A stretch of DNA of 64,000 nt from Clostridium_AI sp964409685 (GCA_964409685.1 CAYPEJ010000024.1:1-64000), one strand, 5' to 3'. Positions 32,607-42,424 are shown, counted from the stretch's first letter. Notes: generated by a model not told the origin, from the sequence alone. A program made the numbers and translations.

Positions 32607-33914
32607 CTATTTGATTGCTTGAAATGCTTCTTCCAAATCTTCCAAGATATCTTCAATATGTTCCGTACCAATGGATAAACGGATCGTATTTTGCTTAATA
32701 CCTGAGTTAATGCGTTCTTCTTCTGTCATTTGCGCGTGTGTTGTAGTTGCTGGATGGATAACTAACGATTTTACATCCGCAACATTGGCTAATAGAGAGA
32801 ATAGTTCAAGTTGGTCGATAAATTCTTGTGCTTTCTTACCATCACCAATGATTTCAAAGGTAAAAATAGAGCCTCCACCGTTTGGAAAATACTTTCTATA
32901 TAGTTCTTGCTGTGTCGCATCCTCTGATATGGATGGATGGTTTACTTTTTCTACTTGTGGATGATTGTTTAAGTATTCTACAACTTTAAGGGCATTTTCC
33001 ACATGTCTTTCTACTCGTAGCGATAGTGTCTCTAGACCTTGTAAAAATACAAATGCATGAATTGGAGAAATCGTTGCACCAGTGTCACGAAGCAGTAGTG
33101 CACGAATCTTTGTAACAAATGCGGCTTTTCCTGCTGCTTTTGTAAAACTAATACCATGATAACTTGGGTTTGGCTTTGTTAAACCTGGGAATTTTTCTGT
33201 TGCATCCCAATCAAAGTTTCCACTGTCGATGATGACACCACCAATTGTAGTTCCATGACCACCGATAAATTTGGTTGCAGAATGTACTACGATATCAGCA
33301 CCATAATCAATTGGTCTTACTAAGTATGGAGTTGCAAATGTGTTGTCTACGATAAGTGGGATATTATGTTTATGTGCTATTTTCGCAATTTTTTCAATAT
33401 CAACAACTTCTGAGTTAGGATTCCCTAAGGTTTCAATAAAAACTAGTTTTGTATTTTCTTGAATAGCTTGCTCTAGTTCATCGAAATTGTTCGGATCTAC
33501 AAATGTGGTAGATACGCCGTATTTGCTGATGGTATGTTCTAAGAAATTGTATGTACCGCCGTATATGTTTTTTGCTGCGACGACGTGGTCACCATTTTCT
33601 GCGATATTCTCAATGGCATAGGCTATAGCGGCTGCACCTGAGGCTACTGCAAGTGCGGCTACTCCACCTTCTAATGCAGCAATTCTTTGTTCAAAAGCGT
33701 CTTGCGTTGGGTTTGTTAGTCTTCCATATATGTTTCCTGCGTCATTTAGACCAAATCGATCTGCTGCGTGTTGGCAGTTGTGGAACACATAGGAGGATGT
33801 TTGGTAGATTGGTACGGCTCTTGCGTCCGTAACAGAATCTGGTTTTTCTTGCCCTACGTGAAGTTGAAGTGTTTCGAATTTAAAATTTCTCTCTGCTCTT
33901 GTTTTTTTACTCAT
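32607..33914 (-). CDS. metY: O-acetylhomoserine sulfhydrylase (PLP enzyme)
   Basis: A 435-aa Cys/Met-metabolism PLP enzyme. FETLQLHVGQEKPDSVTDAR and AVPIYQTSSYVF open the fold. YGRLTNPTQDAFEQRIAALE, DNTFATPYLVRPIDYGAD and the PLP lysine in VHSATKFIGGHGTTIGG are MetY-type. The length of about 430 and the KFIGGHGT insertion distinguish it from MetB/MetC (about 380). It makes homocysteine from O-acetylhomoserine and sulfide. No SAM riboswitch or T-box is seen in the leader; a sigma-A promoter lies about 80 bp upstream. Confidence 0.92.
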   Translation of the reverse strand: MSKKTRAERNFKFETLQLHVGQEKPDSVTDARAVPIYQTSSYVFHNCQHAADRFGLNDAGNIYGRLTNPTQDAFEQRIAALEGGVAALAVASGAAAIAYAIENIAENGDHVVAAKNIYGGTYNFLEHTISKYGVSTTFVDPNNFDELEQAIQENTKLVFIETLGNPNSEVVDIEKIAKIAHKHNIPLIVDNTFATPYLVRPIDYGADIVVHSATKFIGGHGTTIGGVIIDSGNFDWDATEKFPGLTKPNPSYHGISFTKAAGKAAFVTKIRALLLRDTGATISPIHAFVFLQGLETLSLRVERHVENALKVVEYLNNHPQVEKVNHPSISEDATQQELYRKYFPNGGGSIFTFEIIGDGKKAQEFIDQLELFSLLANVADVKSLVIHPATTTHAQMTEEERINSGIKQNTIRLSIGTEHIEDILEDLEEAFQAIK

Positions 33915-33987
33915 ATAACATTCCTTCTTTCTATTTATTTTCCTATATATTTCGTTTATACTATTATTCCGATTTGTTATATAAGTA

Positions 33988-34017
33988 ATTATACAGAAAT
34001 AGTCGGATATGTGTTAA
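33988..34017 (-). promoter_or_regulatory. Sigma-A promoter of the sulfhydrylase gene
   Basis: TTAACA (34012-34017), 18 bp, TATAAT (33988-33993) on the minus strand, followed by a leader of about 75 nt that includes ATCGGAATAAT, perhaps a regulator site. Confidence 0.6.
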
Positions 34018-34062
34018 TTCCTAATTTCTATCGTCCGTTATAGTCATCCCCTATAACCAAAT

Positions 34063-35760
34063 TTATTCATTGGCTTTTTTCATCTGTTTTTTGCATTCAT
34101 ACATTCTACGATCCGCAATCTCATACAGTTGATTCATATCACATTTTTCCTCCGCTAATATAGCATAACCATATGCGATGTGAATTTCATATTTCAAATA
34201 CTCTTGTTCATTATATTCCTTCATATATCCTTTAAGAGCCTGCAAACCATCTGTTACTGCTTCTAAAATGTTATCCTTGCAAAGAATGACTACAAACTCA
34301 TCTCCTCCAATTCGATAGCACTCGCCTCCAATTGATTCAAATGAATCTAAAATTAGCCTTGCACTCTTTACTAGCATTTCATCCCCATTTTGATGTCCTA
34401 AATTATCATTCACTTTTTTTAAATCATTCACATCAAACATAATAAGTGCAACGGAATCCTGTTTCATCTGAAGCATCTCCAATTGTTCGTTGAACGCTGT
34501 CCGGTTTGCCAAACCAGTTAATCCATCTTCATATGCGAGTCTACCAACTAACTCTGCTTTTACTCCTGCTTTGACTGCACGGATTGTTTTTTCCATACTT
34601 GCCACCCCAAAGCACATAATAAATAGCAGCAATCCAAATCTTACAAACATTGCATTATCTGCAACATTTCTTTGATAATATCGAAAAAAGTCTATTATTG
34701 CACCTAAAACAATAGCAATCAATCCTATACCACGAAACAGATGAAAAATTCCATTTTCTTCATTTTCCTCATGAATTTTCCTTTTACGAAAAAGCAAAGA
34801 AACCAGTAACAGAACACCTATTCCCAATACAATATGTGTAAATTTTAATGTAATCTGAACATCTGCGGTATTTGTTATTTCTAAAATCCATACACTCAGA
34901 AATTCTATAAAAGATAGTATTGCATAAGCACTCACTTCTCGAGATGCAAAAAGTCCCCTAGAATATCTGATATAAATGAATAATGGCAATGGGATTAATA
35001 TTAAAAATAGGCACGCTGCAATTTGTGCTGTTCTTCCATCTCCTGTAAAATATTCAATAGCATGTGTTGATATCAGCCCCCACATTCCCACAGCCAGCGA
35101 AAACAAACCAAGCGCAAGTAATTCATGGTTTTTCTCCTGCCCCATATTGATCGGTATATCTACAACAACCAGTAATATGCCTACAAAAAAGAAAATGATA
35201 CATGTCAAAATAGAAATCATTTTTTCGCGAGCAAAATGAAGTAAATGACCTTGAGGTAATCCAAGTGTTACCTCCAAAAATGTAGTGCTCTTTTCATCAT
35301 AAATAAGAACGATCTTCATTACTATCGTTTTTCCTGCCATACTCTTTTCTATCGGAATCATACTATATTTTCGTCCGAAGGAATCTTTCACTTCCTGACT
35401 ACCGGGATTATACACATCCTGCAGCAGCATATCATCCACATACAGCTGATAATAAACATTTCTTGCAGAAATATTCAATGTATATCCCTCTTCTATATTA
35501 TTGGGAATGCTATGATATACCCTGTACTCCTCACCTGCTTTTATATGTCCATCTTGATATAAGTTTAATAAATTAACTTCGTTTCCTCCTTCATCTGTCC
35601 AACCATCTGCGAATGAAATGGTTTCCTTATATTGCTGATCTACTGGATTTTCCATTTCATATTTTCCCTTTGATATAAATAAGAGTACGAAGGTTAATAG
35701 TATCATAATCCCATACATTATCCATACCAGTGGATTCACTCTATCTTTTTTTTCTCTCAT
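34063..35760 (-). CDS. Membrane diguanylate cyclase (7TM-DISM-like sensor, GGDEF)
   Basis: This 565-aa protein has an N-terminal membrane helix, an extracellular beta-rich domain of about 160 residues (YTLNISARNVYYQLYVDDML), seven further transmembrane segments (about 180-390), and a C-terminal GGDEF domain (YEDGLTGLANRTAFNEQL, MFDVNDLKKVNDNLGHQNGD, CYRIGGDEFVVILC). The GGDEF motif is intact, so c-di-GMP synthesis from GTP is expected. I do not see the RxxD inhibitory site five residues upstream. A gene for an EAL phosphodiesterase lies 26 bp upstream in the same direction, forming a make-and-break pair. Confidence 0.9.
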   Translation of the reverse strand: MREKKDRVNPLVWIMYGIMILLTFVLLFISKGKYEMENPVDQQYKETISFADGWTDEGGNEVNLLNLYQDGHIKAGEEYRVYHSIPNNIEEGYTLNISARNVYYQLYVDDMLLQDVYNPGSQEVKDSFGRKYSMIPIEKSMAGKTIVMKIVLIYDEKSTTFLEVTLGLPQGHLLHFAREKMISILTCIIFFFVGILLVVVDIPINMGQEKNHELLALGLFSLAVGMWGLISTHAIEYFTGDGRTAQIAACLFLILIPLPLFIYIRYSRGLFASREVSAYAILSFIEFLSVWILEITNTADVQITLKFTHIVLGIGVLLLVSLLFRKRKIHEENEENGIFHLFRGIGLIAIVLGAIIDFFRYYQRNVADNAMFVRFGLLLFIMCFGVASMEKTIRAVKAGVKAELVGRLAYEDGLTGLANRTAFNEQLEMLQMKQDSVALIMFDVNDLKKVNDNLGHQNGDEMLVKSARLILDSFESIGGECYRIGGDEFVVILCKDNILEAVTDGLQALKGYMKEYNEQEYLKYEIHIAYGYAILAEEKCDMNQLYEIADRRMYECKKQMKKANE

Positions 35761-35786
35761 TTGGCTGTTTCTTTCCCCTGTAATAA

Positions 35787-37397
35787 CTATTCTACAACTA
35801 AAGTAGCAGAACCGTATGCTTTAATTGCGTTTCCAGTTTCATCAAATTCGGTTGTATAGCGTACATGAAATGGTACCCTGTCTGAAGTTAATGGTATCAC
35901 TGCCTCAAGCGATTTCACACCATTAGCAATCTGCACATGCCAGTCACGATACATATCTGCAACCTCAGGTGGAAAAACTCCCATCTCAATTGCAGCATCA
36001 GGATAATTTTCCAACACTGGCGGAAATCCTAAATCTCTCTGGCATCGAAAACAAGGTCGCATTTGCTTAGTTGCAATGGTATATTCCCAAAAATATACAT
36101 TTGCTTGCTCAATTGCCATTTTAAATCGTTTTTCCGAATCAAGCATGGTATTCATGCGAACTGCCTCGGCAGTTATATTTCGAATCATTGCATAGAATAA
36201 ATAATTTCTCTTACTTTTTCCGATCATACGGATATTGCTACGAATTAGCAATCTGTCTTCCCCACAGCAAGCCGATTTTATGTTACGCCAGGTCTCACAT
36301 TCTTCTTCATCCTGTGTTTCAATGGCACGCTCTATGGTAGCAATATATTTCCTTCGATCTTCCTCATCAAACTGCTCCAATACATTTCCAGATATTACGT
36401 CTTTTTCCGACAAATTCATGCCTAATTCTTTCAGATATTTTTTGTTTACTCGTGATACCGATACCTTACCATCCTCATATTCAAATACAACAGCTGCACC
36501 TACATAATTACTAAAAATCAAGGTATCCAATGATTCTGGAGTCCAAAATGTGCAGGCATCGAGATTATCAATCAGTTTCATTTCCGAATAAAACTTACCA
36601 AGCTTTCCATCACTTATCATCTGATAAAATTCCTCTTCTGGAAGAGGTTTAGAATACAAATATCCTTGTATGTAATCACATCCAATACTACTCAAGAAGC
36701 TTGATTGTTCCCTAGTCTCTACCCCCTCTGCAATAACGGACATATTTAACCACTGTGCCATTTTCACAATGGAATTTAATATAATGCCTGCTCGATTGTT
36801 CTGTGTGAAACTAGACATGAATTTCATATCAAGCTTTATAATGTCAAAAGAAATATCCTTTAAAACATTCAAAGAAGAAAAACCAGTTCCAAAGTCATCC
36901 ATCTCAACCAGATATCCAAGTGTATTCAACTCTTCGACAATCTTATTTACTTCTACTTCTTGATGCATTGCTATGGATTCTGTCAATTCCACACGTAAAT
37001 ATTTCACTGGAATATCATATTTTTTTCTTATCTTCTCTAATCTCTCTACATATCCTTCTTCAAAAATATCATATCTAGAAAAATTAGTTGAAATCGGTAT
37101 TATATGTACGTCATTGTCCATGCATTTGCGAATAAATTTACATGTATACTCAAATACATAAAAATCCAGCTCTACTATTTGCTTCGATTCTTCTAATGCT
37201 GGTATAAATATTCCTGGTGACACCAATCCTTGTTCAGGATGAATCCATCTCACTAAAGCCTCTGCTCCAATCATCATCCCTGTTGACTGATTATATTGTG
37301 GCTGAAAATATGCAACAAACTGTTTTTCTTTTATGGCATTTTCAAATTCTTCTTTTACTCTTTGCGATGTCATACGTTCATCCTTTTGATTATCCAA
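35787..37397 (-). CDS. EAL-domain c-di-GMP phosphodiesterase with C-terminal PAS region
   Basis: This 536-aa cytosolic protein starts with an EAL domain (about 20-265) with all catalytic parts: EALVRW, the Asn of STNFSR, Glu in VELTES, DDFGTGFSS, Lys in IKLDMKF, and EGVET. It should cleave c-di-GMP. The C-terminal half has one or two PAS-like segments (FEYEDGKVSVSRVNKKYLKE; FWEYTIATKQMRPCFRCQRD). An N-terminal GGDEF domain, often fused to EAL, is absent. The start shown is TTG with GGAGG 7 nt upstream; an ATG at codon 9 is also possible. Confidence 0.88.
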   Translation of the reverse strand: MDNQKDERMTSQRVKEEFENAIKEKQFVAYFQPQYNQSTGMMIGAEALVRWIHPEQGLVSPGIFIPALEESKQIVELDFYVFEYTCKFIRKCMDNDVHIIPISTNFSRYDIFEEGYVERLEKIRKKYDIPVKYLRVELTESIAMHQEVEVNKIVEELNTLGYLVEMDDFGTGFSSLNVLKDISFDIIKLDMKFMSSFTQNNRAGIILNSIVKMAQWLNMSVIAEGVETREQSSFLSSIGCDYIQGYLYSKPLPEEEFYQMISDGKLGKFYSEMKLIDNLDACTFWTPESLDTLIFSNYVGAAVVFEYEDGKVSVSRVNKKYLKELGMNLSEKDVISGNVLEQFDEEDRRKYIATIERAIETQDEEECETWRNIKSACCGEDRLLIRSNIRMIGKSKRNYLFYAMIRNITAEAVRMNTMLDSEKRFKMAIEQANVYFWEYTIATKQMRPCFRCQRDLGFPPVLENYPDAAIEMGVFPPEVADMYRDWHVQIANGVKSLEAVIPLTSDRVPFHVRYTTEFDETGNAIKAYGSATLVVE

Positions 37398-37791
37398 TCA
37401 AATTCCTCCAATTCATTTTTTTCTTTAAATCTACAAATCCCTTTTCAACAGTATTCTGCTAGTTCTATTTGGCTTAACTTTGAGGTTTCCAGCACAGTTT
37501 GAATTTGTCATGGTATACCATTTACCTGCTGTTTTAGAAGTGATGATGGGTAATCCCCTGTTCATTTACACGGTTCCTCCATCTATATATTGTGTTGATG
37601 CAGATTACTATCTCTCTTGTCAGTTCTGCTTTTGATATGTTCTGTACAGACATTTTAAATATAAAAATTCTTTCACTTTGTCAACTATTATAATGCATAG
37701 CTTTTCATGTGAATTTGTACTTCCTCTATTATAACACCTACTATTTTTTGAGACAATATATATTTTCTTCGTGCCACGCTGGGCGCACTAC
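37398..37791. other. Intergenic region without recognised features
   Basis: AT-rich DNA upstream of the EAL gene. I checked for c-di-GMP riboswitch hallmarks and for tRNA-like cloverleafs and saw none. No ORF with a good ribosome binding site was found. Confidence 0.5.
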
Positions 37792-37832
37792 AAAAAAGCT
37801 GTAAAACCCATCCTGACATTTTACAGCTTTTT
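37792..37832 (-). terminator. Terminator of the heme operon
   Basis: Perfect 14-bp stem (AAAAAGCTGTAAAA at 37793-37806, complement at 37819-37832) with a 12-nt loop, 14 bp past the HmuW-like stop codon. Confidence 0.88.
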
Positions 37833-37846
37833 CACCAAAATTTCTT

Positions 37847-39055
37847 CTATTCGCACAGCAAACTAGACAATTCTCTAGATATTGTATTTCCCCAAAAGAT
37901 CCCTTTTGCCGTCATACGATATCTCCCTTCTACAAGGTAAATCATTCCTTCGTCTAATAACATCTGCACAACTTCTTTATATTTTTCCTTCTGTTTATAA
38001 AGTTCCTCATTCTCTGGCAAGTGAAGAAGCTGTAACGCACCTTTAAAGCGTACCACTTCCTTATACTCTTCCATAAAATACATCCCTTTTTTCTCTGCGA
38101 AGTTTTCCACACTTGCATGATATTCATCCATATTAATCGGATTCATCATAGCAAGTCCACCAATGGAACCACCTGCCCCAGCACCAAGTGGAAGTGTATC
38201 CGCACCATGATGACGATTGTAAATATATTTATACTTGTCTGCCTTTACCATCTTAGTAAGTTCTAAAAATTCATATCCTGCCTTACACATATACTCGCTA
38301 ATTACAAAGAACATTTCTTCGTCATTCTTTTCATTTTGCGCTTCATCAATGGATGTTTCCTTCATATCGATTAATGAATACATAGAAAATCCATTTAAAT
38401 CTAACGCAATAATTTTATCTAAATCTGCATACAGACTTTCCATCGTTTGCCCTGGATAATTATAAATCAAATCCATGCTTACTGTTACGCCATCATAAGA
38501 TTTCAGTTCTTTCAGCTTCTCATACGCAGCCTCACCAGAACCAATACGTCCCATAACCTTACGTCCAGTGTTATCAAATGTTTGAATACCTACTGAAAAA
38601 CGATTTACCCCTTCTGCCACAAGTCCTGCAATCTTTTCCGATGTTAATTCTGTAACCGTTGTTTCAATCGTAAATTCTGCATCTTCTGTAAATGTGAAGT
38701 TCGATTTCAATGCACGTAAAATTTTCTGTAACTCTTCTGTTGGAAGCGTAGTTGGTGTTCCACCACCAAAGTAAACCGCATCAAATGTAGTAGCTTTCAC
38801 ATATGCAAATTTCCCATAACTTTCAATCTCTTTCACAATCCAATCTGCATAATGCTCCACAGGCTGCTTCAAACTTCTACGCATATTGCAAAAACTACAT
38901 ATTTTCTTGCAAAATGGAACGTGAATATAAATCGTTGCATTTTTACTTCCACTCATATTCACAGTTAATGCTTCTTCCACTGTTTTCATTCCTGTCAGAT
39001 ATGCCTTGCTCTCCGCCATGGCACTATGATGTGTCTTGATTCTCTTACTAAACAT
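37847..39055 (-). CDS. hmuW: HemN-like radical SAM, HmuW/ChuW-type anaerobic heme-degrading enzyme
   Basis: A 402-aa radical SAM protein of the HemN/HemW superfamily. The cluster Cys are in HVPFCKKICSFCNMR (CX3CX2C), followed by YFGGGTPTTLP, FSVGIQTFD and DLIYNYPGQT. The C-terminal part has GAGAGGSIGG. HemN itself and HemW are also candidates, but here the gene follows a flavodoxin and a complete hemin-type ABC uptake system. This matches the hmu/chu arrangement in which a radical SAM methyltransferase opens the heme ring anaerobically with flavodoxin as electron donor. The ATG at 39055 gives an 8-bp overlap with the flavodoxin gene. Role assignment depends on context. Confidence 0.78.
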   Translation of the reverse strand: MFSKRIKTHHSAMAESKAYLTGMKTVEEALTVNMSGSKNATIYIHVPFCKKICSFCNMRRSLKQPVEHYADWIVKEIESYGKFAYVKATTFDAVYFGGGTPTTLPTEELQKILRALKSNFTFTEDAEFTIETTVTELTSEKIAGLVAEGVNRFSVGIQTFDNTGRKVMGRIGSGEAAYEKLKELKSYDGVTVSMDLIYNYPGQTMESLYADLDKIIALDLNGFSMYSLIDMKETSIDEAQNEKNDEEMFFVISEYMCKAGYEFLELTKMVKADKYKYIYNRHHGADTLPLGAGAGGSIGGLAMMNPINMDEYHASVENFAEKKGMYFMEEYKEVVRFKGALQLLHLPENEELYKQKEKYKEVVQMLLDEGMIYLVEGRYRMTAKGIFWGNTISRELSSLLCE

Positions 39056-39575
39056 TTCTGATGGAAATCCTTTCGTTGAACAACTCAACCGCACTTGCAA
39101 TATCTACTTTACTTGGATGTAGTTTTGCGATTTCGTATCGTTTTCTCTTTTCAGGTGTTACTGCATGTGGGTTATCTGCTGGAAGTTTTTCAAATTGTTC
39201 GATAATCTTTGGAGCTAATGCACCTTGGCAGATAAAACGACCAATTACTTCGTTACGTTCTTTTACCAATGCTTCTCCATTGCAGATGGATTTCCAAGCA
39301 TGTTCTGAGTCTGCCCAGAATCCTAATGTTGCGAATAAACCTACTGCTTTTCCTTCGATTGTTTCTAGGAACTTTTTAGATTCTTCATTTGGCCCGCCTT
39401 TATCTACCCAATAGCCAACGAATACTGTATCGTATTGGTCTAAGCTTGTTACTTCGCTCATTGGTAAAATTGTCTTATGTTCCACTTCTAAACCTTCATA
39501 GATTCCTTCTGCTAATCTTTTCGTATTCCCTGTAACAGTTGAGTATGTGATTAAAATGTTCATGTTGTTCTCCAT
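39048..39575 (-). CDS. Flavodoxin-family protein of the heme operon
   Basis: This 175-aa protein has the FMN phosphate loop TYSTVTGNTKRLAEG at about 10-24, FVGYWVDKGGP near the second FMN loop, and LFATLGFWADSEHA. It lacks the usual long-chain insertion. It likely passes electrons to the radical SAM enzyme encoded directly downstream, as in hmu operons of Fusobacterium (from memory). A second in-frame ATG at 39563, with GGAG 6 nt upstream, is an equally good start. Confidence 0.82.
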   Translation of the reverse strand: MENNMNILITYSTVTGNTKRLAEGIYEGLEVEHKTILPMSEVTSLDQYDTVFVGYWVDKGGPNEESKKFLETIEGKAVGLFATLGFWADSEHAWKSICNGEALVKERNEVIGRFICQGALAPKIIEQFEKLPADNPHAVTPEKRKRYEIAKLHPSKVDIASAVELFNERISIRNV

Positions 39576-39585
39576 CTCTCTTCTT

Positions 39586-39617
39586 TTGTTCTATTGTTCT
39601 ATTGTTCTATCGTTCTT
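39586..39617. repeat. 8-bp tandem repeat (TTGTTCTA, about 4 copies)
   Basis: Three exact and one degenerate copy of TTGTTCTA lie between the ATPase stop codon and the flavodoxin start. A change in copy number would alter spacing but not a reading frame. Confidence 0.7.
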
Positions 39618-40393
39618 TAGTTTGACGCCACAATCGGCATAATGTACTGACATTGATTTTTCTGACACCAACGAATGTCTGCATGAATTCCATACACTTC
39701 TTTTAAACGTTCTTGTGTAATGGCTTCTTCGGATGCCCCCGCATACATTAACCGTCCTTGCTTCATAATAAATAACTCATCACTAAACTGAATCGCTTGA
39801 TTAATATCATGAAGTACCATAATAATGGTCATTCCATACTCTTTATTTAATGTACGTACCAAATTCAATATTTCTAACTGATAAAATATATCCAGATACG
39901 TAGTTGGTTCGTCTAAAAATAATATCTCTGTCTTTTGCGCTAATGCCATCGCAATCCACGCTCTCTGTCTCTCTCCACCAGAAAGTTGACTAATGCGCTT
40001 CTTTGCCATATGGGACAGATTCGTTACTTCTAAAGCCCACGCAACTACCTCTTCTTCCTCTTCATCACTAGTTGCAAAGAAAGACTGATATGGACTACGA
40101 CCAAAACTTACTAATCGTTCCACTGTTAAATCATCTGGTGCTGAATTTTGTTGATGTACAATTGCCATCTTCTTTGCAATGTCTTTTGTACGCAGACAAG
40201 AAAGCTCTTTTCCATCTACTACAATACTACCATTGGTAGGTTTTAATTGATTGACTAATACATTTAATAACGTAGATTTTCCAGAACCGTTTGGTCCTAG
40301 AATGGTGGTAATCTTACCACGCTTAATTTCCCCATTTAATTGCTGTATAAATGGTTTATCACTATATGAAAAATCAATATTTCTAATTTCCAT
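39617..40393 (-). CDS. hmuV: Heme/siderophore ABC transporter ATPase
   Basis: A 258-aa FecE/HmuV-type ATPase: Walker A GPNGSGKSTLLN, Q-loop HQQNSAPDD, signature LSGGERQRAWIAMALAQ, Walker B LFLDEPTTYLD and VLHDIN. It powers import by the permease encoded just upstream; the two coding regions overlap by 11 bp. The overlap and the order binding protein, permease, ATPase are standard for iron-chelate uptake. Confidence 0.92.
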   Translation of the reverse strand: MEIRNIDFSYSDKPFIQQLNGEIKRGKITTILGPNGSGKSTLLNVLVNQLKPTNGSIVVDGKELSCLRTKDIAKKMAIVHQQNSAPDDLTVERLVSFGRSPYQSFFATSDEEEEEVVAWALEVTNLSHMAKKRISQLSGGERQRAWIAMALAQKTEILFLDEPTTYLDIFYQLEILNLVRTLNKEYGMTIIMVLHDINQAIQFSDELFIMKQGRLMYAGASEEAITQERLKEVYGIHADIRWCQKNQCQYIMPIVASN

Positions 40394-41366
40394 AACGATT
40401 CCCGTCCTTTCTTAATAGGTATAAAAAGAATGGACCTCCGATAACGGTCATAATAATTCCTACAGGAATCTCATAAGGTGAAATAACACATCTGCCGATT
40501 GTATCTGCTATCAATAATACGAAAGAACCAAATAGTGCGGAAAATGGTAGTAGTACTTTATGATCAGACCCCATAAGCATTCTTCCAATGTGAGGTACTA
40601 CTAACCCGATAAATCCAATGATTCCAACATAAGCTGTAGAAACACCTGCCAATAATACCGCTACTGCGGATACGATAACTCGTAATACATTTGGATTAAA
40701 TCCTAAACTTTTAGCATTTTTATCGCCTAGTGCTAACACGTTACAACTTTTACTAAGAGGCATGGCAATTGCTAAACCTATTACAGTAAAAATAAGAAGC
40801 ATCCACACTTGTGACCAACTTTTTTTACTTAAGTCACCATTTAACCAAGAAAGCACCCCTGATAAGCTTTCACTATTCATAATGGAAATTAAACTGGACA
40901 TACCACCAAGCATAGAGTTAACTGCTACACCTGCTAAAATAATTCGTACTGCTGAAATTCCCTTTTTCCAAGCTAATGAATAAATTAAGAAACATGCTGC
41001 CATTCCACCTAAAAACCCAAATAGAGGAATGCTACTTTGTAAACTTGGAACATAGAGCATCACAATCATGACAACTAGTCCTGCACCTGAAGAAATTCCT
41101 GTAATACCAGGGTCTGCAAGGGGATTTCTCATAACCCCCTGCAATAACACACCTGATACAGACAAGTTGGCACCTACCAATACCGCCATGATGACTCTAG
41201 GAATTCGAATATCTCGAACAATGCCACCTTTTCCACCACCACCTTGCAGAATGCAATCAATGATTTCACGGACTGGCACCGACACACTACCTACTGATAT
41301 CGCCATAAGAATGGAAACACACAGTAGAGTGCTTACGATTCCAAAGGCTACCACTCGTTTTTTCAT
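40383..41366 (-). CDS. hmuU: Heme/siderophore ABC transporter permease (FecCD)
   Basis: This 327-aa FecCD-family permease has nine to ten transmembrane segments. Signatures are RIPRVIMAVLVGANLSVSGV, QGVMRNPLADPGITGISSGA and FIGLVVPHIGRMLMGSDH. It forms the membrane channel for the chelate delivered by the binding lipoprotein encoded 6 bp upstream. Confidence 0.93.
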   Translation of the reverse strand: MKKRVVAFGIVSTLLCVSILMAISVGSVSVPVREIIDCILQGGGGKGGIVRDIRIPRVIMAVLVGANLSVSGVLLQGVMRNPLADPGITGISSGAGLVVMIVMLYVPSLQSSIPLFGFLGGMAACFLIYSLAWKKGISAVRIILAGVAVNSMLGGMSSLISIMNSESLSGVLSWLNGDLSKKSWSQVWMLLIFTVIGLAIAMPLSKSCNVLALGDKNAKSLGFNPNVLRVIVSAVAVLLAGVSTAYVGIIGFIGLVVPHIGRMLMGSDHKVLLPFSALFGSFVLLIADTIGRCVISPYEIPVGIIMTVIGGPFFLYLLRKDGNRYGN

Positions 41367-41372
41367 CTTTTA

Positions 41373-42299
41373 TTACTCCGCGTATAAGATTTCTGTTAAT
41401 TGTTGCATTGCATCTACAGCTTGTAAATTTGCACTCATACCAAAATAGTTTGGATCTAATGCGATTACTTTGTCATTTTTCACTGCATCAAAGTTCTGCC
41501 AAGCTTCATTTGTAGCGAATTCTTCTTCAAATGCTTTTAAAGATTCTTCTGGATTTGCATGTGACATAAATAAAATGTAATCTGGATTTTTATCTGCTAA
41601 GTATTCCATATCCACAGGACTAAAGCTACTTGGTGCGTCTACTAATACATTTTCACCACCAACACGTTTTACTAAGTCCCCTACATATGAACTTTCAGAA
41701 GCTACCATGAAAGAAGTACCTGCACCAAAGATAATTAATACGGATGGTGCTTCTTTTCCTTCTATGCTTGTTACAACGCTAGTTTCTTGTTCTTCTAAAG
41801 ATTTCACAAGGTCAGCGGCTTCTGTTGCTTTCCCAAAACGTTCACCTAAAGTTACGATACCTTCTTTTAATCCATCATAGCTGGATAAGTTTACGAATAC
41901 AGATTCAATTCCTAATTGGTCGAATTGAGATTTCATATCGACAGATAAAGAATCAACGGATATTACTACTGTTGGTTCTAAAGAAGCGATAATTTCCATA
42001 TCTGGTGTCATGGCACTACCGATACGAGTTACGTCTGCAACGCTTTCTGGCAAATCGTAAGAACTTGTTGGTACACCTACCATAGGAATTCCTAATGCAT
42101 CTAAAATATGAACCCCTGGTACAGTGGCTACTACAACACGTTCTTCTGTTCCTGTTGTATCTTCAACATCTTTATTTGCTTCTACTACTTCACCTGTTGT
42201 GTTAATATTTTTCTCTACGTTGTGATTGCCACAACCAACAGCGAATGCACCCATGCATACTGTTACTGCGATTAATACAGCTCTTTTTAAGTGAAACAT
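41373..42299 (-). CDS. hmuT: Heme/iron-chelate-binding lipoprotein
   Basis: This 308-aa solute-binding lipoprotein has the lipobox AVGCG with Cys23 after a signal peptide, and the PeriBP_8 (TroA/BtuF-like) fold: RVVVATVPGVHILDALGI, VTRIGSAMTPDMEIIASLEP, VLIIFGAGTSFMVASESSYV. It has no metal-ligand set specific for Mn or Zn, which suits heme or siderophore binding. It is the first gene of the five-gene operon and is divergent from an AraC regulator. Confidence 0.9.
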   Translation of the reverse strand: MFHLKRAVLIAVTVCMGAFAVGCGNHNVEKNINTTGEVVEANKDVEDTTGTEERVVVATVPGVHILDALGIPMVGVPTSSYDLPESVADVTRIGSAMTPDMEIIASLEPTVVISVDSLSVDMKSQFDQLGIESVFVNLSSYDGLKEGIVTLGERFGKATEAADLVKSLEEQETSVVTSIEGKEAPSVLIIFGAGTSFMVASESSYVGDLVKRVGGENVLVDAPSSFSPVDMEYLADKNPDYILFMSHANPEESLKAFEEEFATNEAWQNFDAVKNDKVIALDPNYFGMSANLQAVDAMQQLTEILYAE

Positions 42300-42408
42300 C
42301 TTTTGTTCTCCTTTGATTTCGATTTTCTAAATTTCCTCTTTTGTCTTAGCTTTCTATATGCTACCCGACTTATAAACCACCAATATAATTGATAACTTTT
42401 CTCAGTCG

Positions 42409-42424
42409 GTTAGTTTTCGCTAAC
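42409..42424. promoter_or_regulatory. Operator-like palindrome between hmuT and the AraC regulator
   Basis: GTTAG-TTTTCG-CTAAC is a perfect 5-6-5 dyad in the divergent promoter region. It may be the AraC regulator's site; no clear 19-bp Fur box was seen. Confidence 0.35.

Noticed and set aside
33915..34062. SAM riboswitch or T-box before the sulfhydrylase gene
   Set aside because: No conserved core motifs and no terminator hairpin in the leader; only a sigma-A promoter is visible.
37398..37791. c-di-GMP riboswitch before the EAL phosphodiesterase gene
   Set aside because: The conserved GEMM elements were not found.
37847..39055. HemN/HemW assignment for the radical SAM gene
   Set aside because: The family motifs allow it, but the operon with flavodoxin and heme-type uptake genes makes the HmuW/ChuW role more likely; not fully excluded.
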